Positions 1-5,019 of a stretch of 5,019 nucleotides of DNA are shown here, piece after piece. The notes under the pieces are model-generated. The model was given only the letters and a program-made list of their open reading frames with translations. It was not told the origin of the DNA and ran no database searches. Every line of letters begins with the position of its first letter. Position 1 is the stretch's first letter. Source of the stretch: an uncultured Bacteroidales bacterium (lineage in GTDB: Bacteria; Bacteroidota; Bacteroidia; Bacteroidales; Muribaculaceae); the NCBI GenBank assembly GCA_947177325.1, contig CAMWUH010000166.1, positions 1 to 5,019 on the forward strand, written 5' to 3'. Made by a program: the position numbers and the translations under genes.

Positions 1-779
1 CGGAGAAAGCCGGAATTATAAAGCCCGGAGTGCCTGTAATCATCGGCAACCCTACGAGCGCGGAGGTACTCAAGGTGTTTGTCGACAAGGCGGCGGAGCA
101 AAATTCACGTTTGATATTCAGCCAAGGACCTGAAAAGCCTTTCCAGCACGCTATACACCTCCCGGCAGGCAACGCCGTGCTCTACCCTGCCACCCCCTTC
201 GGCGACATCACTTCGGAGCTTACCGGCGACTACCAATCAGAGAATGCAGCCAACGTCATGGCAGCTGTTATGGAGCTGCGCGAGATTGGCTTTGACATTC
301 CCGACAATGCCGTAGCCGAAGGATTTGCCAACGTAACGAAGCTTACCCGGCTTATGGGCCGATGGATGAAAGTAGGAGATAATCCGACGGTTATCTGCGA
401 CACCGGCCACAACGAGGGTGGATGGCGATGGCTTTCGCAAACTCTCCGACTGCAAAATTTTAAAGTAGCTAAGCAGCAGGGCAAATTAGCGATGGTCATA
501 GGCTTCGTCAACGACAAGGATGTAAGCGCTATACTCAAATTGATGCCCAAAGACGCCCTGTACTTCTTCACTCAAGCCTCCATTCCTCGTGCAATGGCGG
601 CTGATGAAGTGGCCAAGCGAGCCATAGCGTCAGGCCTTGACGGCAAAGTGGTTGCCAACGTGGCCGAAGCCGTTAATCAAGCCAAAGCGGCAGCCGGCAC
701 CCGGGGAATGGTGTTCGTTGGCGGAAGCACCTTTGTGGTGGCCGATTTTTTGGCCTCAATTCAAAACACAACCAATTAA
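1..779 (+). CDS. folC: Bifunctional folylpolyglutamate synthase / dihydrofolate synthase, C-terminal part (5' end outside window)
   Basis: This cytoplasmic Mur-ligase-type enzyme uses ATP to join L-glutamate to dihydropteroate or to the glutamate tail of folates. The reading frame is open from the left edge (first full codon at 3) and begins with EKAGIIKPGVPV, a FolC signature from the end of the central ATP-binding domain. The GTG at 30 is therefore an internal valine and not a start. Further landmarks are GDYQSENAANV (about 225-257), which matches the family motif opening the C-terminal domain, then LMGRW (about 351-365) and DTGHNEGG (399-422). The last stands where many FolC proteins have DGAHNP, and as I recall the DTGHN form is usual in Bacteroidota. 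About 258 residues are visible, so some 150-200 N-terminal residues, including the P-loop, should lie upstream. The stop is TAA at 777-779. The gene ends 13 nt before ruvA, which suggests co-transcription. The family call is firm. Whether both synthase activities are present cannot be read from this fragment. Confidence 0.95.
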   Translation, partial: EKAGIIKPGVPVIIGNPTSAEVLKVFVDKAAEQNSRLIFSQGPEKPFQHAIHLPAGNAVLYPATPFGDITSELTGDYQSENAANVMAAVMELREIGFDIPDNAVAEGFANVTKLTRLMGRWMKVGDNPTVICDTGHNEGGWRWLSQTLRLQNFKVAKQQGKLAMVIGFVNDKDVSAILKLMPKDALYFFTQASIPRAMAADEVAKRAIASGLDGKVVANVAEAVNQAKAAAGTRGMVFVGGSTFVVADFLASIQNTTN

Positions 780-792
780 TTCCTAATCGATT

Positions 793-1374
793 ATGCTCGA
801 ATATGTTTCAGGCTCGATAGCCTCATTAGCGCCCACCTTTGCAGTGATTGACTGCGGCGGCCTGGGCTATAACGTCAACATTACCCTCCCCTCCTACACT
901 GCCCTGCAAGGCAAACCTACAGCCAAGCTGCTGCTCCACGAGGTTATTCGCGAGGACCAGTGGCTGCTATTCGGATTTATAGAGGAAAGTGAACGCGAAT
1001 TGTTTCGCCAACTCATTGGTGTGTCGGGAGTTGGGGCCAACACGGCTCGCATGATTTTGTCGTCGCTCTCGGTGGCTCAGCTTCAAACCGTTATCCTCTC
1101 GGGCGATGTCAAGCAGCTGAAGGCCGTCAAGGGCATCGGCGCAAAAACCGCCGAGCGCATAATTGTTGACCTCAAGGATAAAATAAAACCTGAGTCAGAA
1201 ACGTTATTATTACAACCCGAAGCCAATAACGATGCCTACGATGAAGCTTTGGCCGCATTGCTGATGCTCGGTTTCCCGAAGCCGCAGTCAGTAAAAGTGC
1301 TCCGAAAGCTTTTCGAAGCTGACCCGGCTATCAAGGTTGAGGCTGCAATCAAGCGTGCTTTGACCATGATGTAG
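793..1374 (+). CDS. ruvA: Holliday junction branch migration complex subunit RuvA
   Basis: RuvA binds four-way DNA junctions as a tetramer and loads the RuvB helicase, which drives branch migration in recombinational repair; RuvC then cuts the junction. The 193-residue product is close to the usual family length of about 190-205. Domain I, an OB-fold, covers about residues 1-63 and ends in REDQWLLFGF (53-62); E54 and D55 align with the acidic pin known from E. coli RuvA. Domain II (about 64-135) carries two helix-hairpin-helix motifs, IGVSGVGANTA (75-85) and VKGIGAKTAERI (112-123), which contact the DNA backbone. A polar linker (about 134-147) leads to domain III (about 148-193, with EALAALLMLGF), which binds RuvB. 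The ATG at 793 is well supported, because the protein aligns from the family-typical N-terminus. No Shine-Dalgarno sequence precedes it, as is common in Bacteroidota. The stop is TAG at 1372-1374. No ruvB or ruvC is in the window. Confidence 0.98.
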   Translation: MLEYVSGSIASLAPTFAVIDCGGLGYNVNITLPSYTALQGKPTAKLLLHEVIREDQWLLFGFIEESERELFRQLIGVSGVGANTARMILSSLSVAQLQTVILSGDVKQLKAVKGIGAKTAERIIVDLKDKIKPESETLLLQPEANNDAYDEALAALLMLGFPKPQSVKVLRKLFEADPAIKVEAAIKRALTMM

Positions 1375-1392
1375 GAGTCGGCGTCGTCAGAA

Positions 1393-1415
1393 GGCTCGGG
1401 AGGCTCTTGCGAGCC
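1393..1415 (+). promoter_or_regulatory. GC-rich inverted repeat in the ruvA-sprA spacer (possible RNA hairpin)
   Basis: GGCTCG (1393-1398) is perfectly complementary to CGAGCC (1410-1415), giving a 6-bp stem with an 11-nt loop. A second copy of GGCTC at 1402-1406 can pair instead with GAGCC at 1411-1415 around a 4-nt loop, so two mutually exclusive hairpins are possible. The element starts 18 nt after the ruvA stop and ends 29 nt before the proposed sprA start. What follows is AACGCAAACC, with no run of T, so it is not a classical intrinsic terminator. A role in RNA processing, partial attenuation or sprA translation is possible but is inference only, and short GC stems also arise by chance. 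No recognisable Bacteroidota promoter (a -7 box like TAnnTTTG with a TTTG-type -33 box) was found in the spacer. Confidence 0.35.
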
Positions 1416-1444
1416 AACGCAAACCATTCATTGCCAATCAGCTT

Positions 1445-1546
1445 TTGTCACGCTCGGTCATATATAAATCACTGAAAAAAGCGGTTGCTGCGGCCTTGGT
1501 CGCGGTAACTGTCGTCGTGTTTGCCGGTCGCGACAACGCTTCGGCT
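1445..1546 (+). other. Predicted Sec signal peptide of SprA
   Basis: Counting from the TTG at 1445, the first 34 residues form a standard signal peptide. The basic n-region contains R3, K8, K11 and K12. The hydrophobic core is AVAAALVAVTVVVFAG (13-28). The c-region is RDNASA, with an AxA-type cleavage site between A34 and Q35 (the codon at 1547). There is no cysteine at the cleavage point, so this is a signal peptidase I site and not a lipoprotein site. It fits export to the periplasm and then insertion in the outer membrane, as expected for SprA. The signal supports a start upstream of the hydrophobic core even though no ATG is present there. Confidence 0.85.
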
Positions 1547-4500
1547 CAGCTGCTTAAGCCTCAGGGTATCACTCCTCCACCCCCGTCGTATTCACTCACT
1601 CAGCTTGCTGACACGGCCATGATGCCGTTTGACGTGCAACAAACCGTCCCCGTCAGCTACGGCGACTTGATGGAGGCTCAGTTTGGCTACGACCTCTCGA
1701 CTCCTTCCAATATCTCAACCTACGCCGAGTACGACCCTGCAACCAACACCTATGTAGTCCACACTCAGTTAGGCAAATACGACATCACAACCCCCTTTAT
1801 CCTCAACCCCAAGCAATACAACGACTGGCAATTTCGCGAGGCGATGAACCGCTATTATCAGGAGCGAAACCGACAGATGTTTGAAGAGCAGGCGACCAAG
1901 GAGCCGTTCAACGTGCTCGACATGAACTTCGCTCTCGGCCCCTTGGAGAAGATTTTCGGCCCGGGTGGCATTTCGCTGCGCACCACCGGCTCTATCCAGC
2001 TCAAGATGGGCATCAACTCCAACAAGACCGACAACCCCGCCCTCTCACTGACCGCTCGCCGAAAAACCTATTTCGACTTCGACCAGAAAATTCAGGCCAC
2101 TATCAACGCCTCAGTGGGCGACCGCCTGAAGTTTAACATGACCTACAACACCGATGCCACATTTGATTTTGACTCCAAAAACCTCAAACTCGCCTACGAA
2201 GGCACCGAGGACGATATCGTAAAATCAATCGAGGCGGGTAATGTGTCGATGACCACCGGGTCGTCGCTCATCAGAGGCTCTACTGCCCTTTTCGGTCTGA
2301 AAACCAAGCTGCAGTTCGGCCGACTGACTGCCACCGCTCTTATTTCGCAGCAGAACTCCGAGTCGCGCACCGTCAACACCAAAGGTGGCGCTCAAACCAC
2401 TGATTTTTCCGTCGACATCGACAACTACGACCAGAACCGCCACTTCTTCCTCGCCCAATATTTCTACGACAATTACGATAAGTTTGCTTCGCGCCTGCCG
2501 CTCGTTACCTCGGGCATACAGATTACGCGCATCGAGGTGTGGATAACCAATAAGAACAGCCGATTTGAGCAGGCGCGCAACTTCGTTGCCTTTGCCGACC
2601 TGGGCGAAACCTCATCGATGACCAACGACTACTGGTATCCGACATCATCGGTCGATGTACCCTCCAACAACTCCAACAACCTCCTCTCGACCATAAAGAA
2701 CGACTACCCCGACGCCCGAAACATCAACACCGTTACCCAAGCGCTTGAACCTCTGCGGGCTTACGGCATCGAGGGGGGCACCGACTACGAGAAAGTGGAA
2801 TCGGCCCGACTGCTGTCGTCGAGCGAATACACCCTCAACTCCACCCTCGGCTACATCTCGACCAAAGCGGCCATAGGCTCTGACGAGGTGCTCGCCGTGG
2901 CGTTTCAATACACCTACAACGGTCAAGTCTACCAGGTGGGCGAGTTCTCATCCGACATCACCGCCACCGACCAGTCGCTCTACCTCAAAATGCTTAAAGC
3001 CACCACCATCAACCCACGCAAACCGTTGTGGCGACTGATGATGAAAAACGTTTATTCGCTCGGGGCTTACCAAGTGCAGAAGTCCAACTTCCGCCTCAAC
3101 ATCAAGTATCTCTCCGACACCACCGGCACTCTTATCAACTATCTGCCCGTCAGCGGATTGAACAATCAAACCATTCTCCAGGTGATGGGTCTTGACCGCC
3201 TCGACTCCAATCAGGAAAGCAACCCCGACGGCTTCTTCGACTTCCTCGACGGCTACACCATCGACCCCTCTACAGGCAAGATTTTCTTCCCGGTGACAGA
3301 GCCCTTCGGCGCCCATCTGGAGCGTAAGATAGGCAATCCCTCGGTGGCAGCGCAGTATGTCTACAAAGAGCTGTATGACTCTACCCTCGTTGTGGCCCGC
3401 CAGTTTGCCGACAAAAACAAATTCGTTATCCAAGGCCAATATCAAGCATCATCCGGATCGCAAATCAGGCTTAACGCCATGAACGTGCCCCGCGGCTCGG
3501 TGGTGGTGACCGCTGGCGGTGTCAGGCTCACCGAAAACTCCGACTACACCGTCGACTACTCGATGGGCATCGTGACCATCACCAATCAGTCAATCATCGA
3601 CTCCGGTCAGGCAATCTCAGTGACGCTTGAAAATCAGTCGCTCTTCTCCATGCAGCGCAAATCGCTCTTAGGCCTTGATTTGCAATACGCTTTCAGCAAG
3701 AACCTCAATGTTGGCGCCACACTGCTTCACTTCTCTGAAAAGGCGCTGACCGAAAAAGTCAACATTGGCGATGAAATCATCAACAACTCGATGCTCGGCT
3801 TCAACGTCGCCTATAATGCCGACCTGCCGTGGCTGACCAATCTGCTTGCCAAAGTTCCCACAATCAATGCCTCGGCCCCCTCGCGCATAGCCGTCACCGC
3901 CGAGTATGCCAAGCTGATTCCCCATGCACAGAAGAGCGGTTCATCGGCAGGCTCAAGCTATGTCGACGACTTCGAGAACGCCCAGACCGGTGTCGACCTT
4001 CGCTCTCCCTACTCATGGTTCCTGGCCTCTACCCCCTACGACCCCTCGCCCGGTGCCCTCTTTCCCGAAGCCGCATTAGCCGATAACGTTGACTACGGTA
4101 AGAACCGTGCGCTGCTCAACTGGTACACCATCGACCGCATGTTTACCGACCGCAACTCATCGCTCTGCCCCGGCTACATCCGTGCCGACCTCAAGCAGCT
4201 CTCAAATCCCTACGTGCGTGAAGTGACCTCGCGCGAAATATTCCCCGGCCGCGAGCTGGCCTACGGCGAAAGCAACATCGTGCAAACGCTCAACCTATCG
4301 TTCTACCCCTCGGAACGCGGCCCCTACAATCTTGACGCCGACAATATCGACTCCAAGGGCAATCTGCTCAACCCGCAGAAACGCTGGGGCGGTATAATGC
4401 GCAAAATCGACAACTCCAACTTTGAGCAGGCCAACATCGAGTATATCCAATTCTGGATGATGAACCCGTTCCTCGACCCCGAAAACCCCAACTATGAGGG

Positions 4501-5019
4501 TGGCGACTTCTACATCAACCTTGGCGAAATCTCCGAAGATATACTCAAAGACGGCCTCAAAAGCTACGAAAACGGTATTCCCGTCGACGGCAACGACCAA
4601 TTCCTGACTCAAACCGTGTGGGGCAACGTGTCGCGCCAAAACTCACTGACTTACTCATTCGACACCAATTCAGGCTCCCGCTCGCTGCAAGACGTTGGCC
4701 TCGACGGCTTGAAAAATGACCTTGAATTCGGCTTCCCCTCCTACGAGTCTTACCTCAATCGCCTCCGTCAGCGCCTCGACCCGGTCACTGTCGATGAAAT
4801 GGTAGCCGATGAGTTCTCCCCGTTCAACGACCCCGCCGGCGACAACTACCACTTCTATCGCGGCTATGACTACGACGAGCAGCGCCTCTCGGTGTTGCAA
4901 CGCTACAAGCGCTACAACGGCGTGGAGGGCAACTCGCTCTCGCCCGAGGATGCCCCCGACGCGCTCTATCAGTCGGCCCGCTCGGTGCCCGATGTCGAGG
5001 ATATCAACCAGGACAACAC
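1445..5019 (+). CDS. sprA: SprA/Sov, type IX secretion system outer-membrane translocon, N-terminal half (3' end outside window)
   Basis: SprA (Sov in Porphyromonas) forms the very large outer-membrane beta-barrel through which T9SS substrates leave the periplasm; in Flavobacterium it is also needed for gliding. Some 1,191 codons are visible without a stop. Family proteins are about 2,300-2,500 residues, so about half is present. A signal peptide (residues 1-34) is followed by a proline-rich stretch (QGITPPPPSY). Next come the conserved block from NVLDMNFALGPLEKIFG (from residue 156), the strand-rich ATFDFDSKNLKLAYEG segment and IEAGNVSM (about 238-265). Further landmarks are VDDFENAQTGVDLRSP (840-855), NWYTID (892-897), LNLSFYPSERGPYN (949-962), RWGGIMRKID (980-989), EYIQFWMM (999-1006) and GEISEDILKDG (1027-1037). 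The frame has no ATG before 1619, which lies inside the mature protein. TTG at 1445 is the only ATG/GTG/TTG codon giving a complete signal peptide, so I chose it. The 70-nt gap after ruvA suggests shared transcription. The identity is firm and the exact start is not. Confidence 0.95.
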   Translation, partial: MSRSVIYKSLKKAVAAALVAVTVVVFAGRDNASAQLLKPQGITPPPPSYSLTQLADTAMMPFDVQQTVPVSYGDLMEAQFGYDLSTPSNISTYAEYDPATNTYVVHTQLGKYDITTPFILNPKQYNDWQFREAMNRYYQERNRQMFEEQATKEPFNVLDMNFALGPLEKIFGPGGISLRTTGSIQLKMGINSNKTDNPALSLTARRKTYFDFDQKIQATINASVGDRLKFNMTYNTDATFDFDSKNLKLAYEGTEDDIVKSIEAGNVSMTTGSSLIRGSTALFGLKTKLQFGRLTATALISQQNSESRTVNTKGGAQTTDFSVDIDNYDQNRHFFLAQYFYDNYDKFASRLPLVTSGIQITRIEVWITNKNSRFEQARNFVAFADLGETSSMTNDYWYPTSSVDVPSNNSNNLLSTIKNDYPDARNINTVTQALEPLRAYGIEGGTDYEKVESARLLSSSEYTLNSTLGYISTKAAIGSDEVLAVAFQYTYNGQVYQVGEFSSDITATDQSLYLKMLKATTINPRKPLWRLMMKNVYSLGAYQVQKSNFRLNIKYLSDTTGTLINYLPVSGLNNQTILQVMGLDRLDSNQESNPDGFFDFLDGYTIDPSTGKIFFPVTEPFGAHLERKIGNPSVAAQYVYKELYDSTLVVARQFADKNKFVIQGQYQASSGSQIRLNAMNVPRGSVVVTAGGVRLTENSDYTVDYSMGIVTITNQSIIDSGQAISVTLENQSLFSMQRKSLLGLDLQYAFSKNLNVGATLLHFSEKALTEKVNIGDEIINNSMLGFNVAYNADLPWLTNLLAKVPTINASAPSRIAVTAEYAKLIPHAQKSGSSAGSSYVDDFENAQTGVDLRSPYSWFLASTPYDPSPGALFPEAALADNVDYGKNRALLNWYTIDRMFTDRNSSLCPGYIRADLKQLSNPYVREVTSREIFPGRELAYGESNIVQTLNLSFYPSERGPYNLDADNIDSKGNLLNPQKRWGGIMRKIDNSNFEQANIEYIQFWMMNPFLDPENPNYEGGDFYINLGEISEDILKDGLKSYENGIPVDGNDQFLTQTVWGNVSRQNSLTYSFDTNSGSRSLQDVGLDGLKNDLEFGFPSYESYLNRLRQRLDPVTVDEMVADEFSPFNDPAGDNYHFYRGYDYDEQRLSVLQRYKRYNGVEGNSLSPEDAPDALYQSARSVPDVEDINQDN

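Noticed and set aside
30..32. GTG at 30 as the start of the first gene
   Set aside because: The codons before it, back to position 3, encode EKAGIIKPG, a conserved FolC motif. The gene therefore continues upstream of the window.
230..571. Minus-strand open frames of 113 and 72 codons opposite folC
   Set aside because: The sense strand carries conserved FolC motifs across the same bases, and the antisense products show no domain features.
1366..1377. AGGAG at 1373-1377 next to the ruvA stop, as a Shine-Dalgarno for sprA or for a RuvA-SprA frameshift fusion
   Set aside because: It lies about 68 nt from the TTG start, and no ATG or GTG follows at suitable spacing. A fusion would join a cytoplasmic DNA-binding protein to a secreted barrel protein with its own signal peptide, which is implausible.
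1359..1470. Possible Bacteroidota promoter elements (TTTG at 1359-1362 and at 1444-1447, TATATAAAT at 1461-1469)
   Set aside because: No pair has the expected spacing with a TAnnTTTG -7 box. The T/A-rich stretch lies downstream of the likely sprA start and codes for signal-peptide residues.
1407..1475. A small frame starting with TTG just after GGGAGG in the spacer, ending at TGA 1473-1475
   Set aside because: Only 22 codons, with no recognisable features and a non-ATG start. Bacteroidota do not depend on Shine-Dalgarno pairing, so the GGGAGG is weak support.
2948..3445. A 165-codon open frame on the minus strand, with others at 2645-2926, 4295-4639 and 4670-4900
   Set aside because: All lie opposite the clearly coding sprA frame. 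Their translations are low-complexity, Val/Gly-rich strings without recognisable domains, as expected when codon bias on the coding strand removes antisense stops.
3829..4086. An 85-codon plus-strand open frame in a different frame within sprA
   Set aside because: It overlaps the conserved SprA block around DDFENAQ, and its Arg/Cys/Ser-rich translation matches no family I know. It is a frame shadow.

Overview
The window holds three genes, all on the + strand: the 3' part of folC (folate metabolism), a complete ruvA (Holliday junction processing), and roughly the first half of sprA, also called sov (the outer-membrane translocon of the type IX secretion system, T9SS). SprA/Sov is restricted to the Bacteroidota. 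The FolC variant motif DTGHNEGG, the lack of Shine-Dalgarno sequences before the ruvA and sprA starts and the moderately GC-rich composition also fit that phylum. The overall flavour suggests a gut-type Bacteroidales, perhaps Muribaculaceae-like. That lineage call is inference and was not tested.

Layout. Positions 1-779 encode the C-terminal part of FolC; its N-terminus lies upstream of the window. After a 13-nt gap, ruvA (793-1374) is intact at 193 codons. A 70-nt spacer (1375-1444) carries a short GC-rich inverted repeat and no convincing promoter or terminator. sprA then runs from about 1445 off the right edge at 5019 without a stop. It fills more than 70% of the window as one long uninterrupted frame.

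The three genes are not one biochemical pathway: folate polyglutamylation, recombination and protein secretion are separate jobs. Their close co-directional packing suggests shared transcription. The sprA gene is the informative one, because it implies the organism has a T9SS, which exports proteins bearing a conserved C-terminal domain across the outer membrane. The rest of the T9SS lies outside this window.

I found no mobile element, CRISPR array, RNA gene or undescribed system. The points worth a second look are the sprA start, which has no ATG and is most likely TTG, and the spacer hairpin in front of it.
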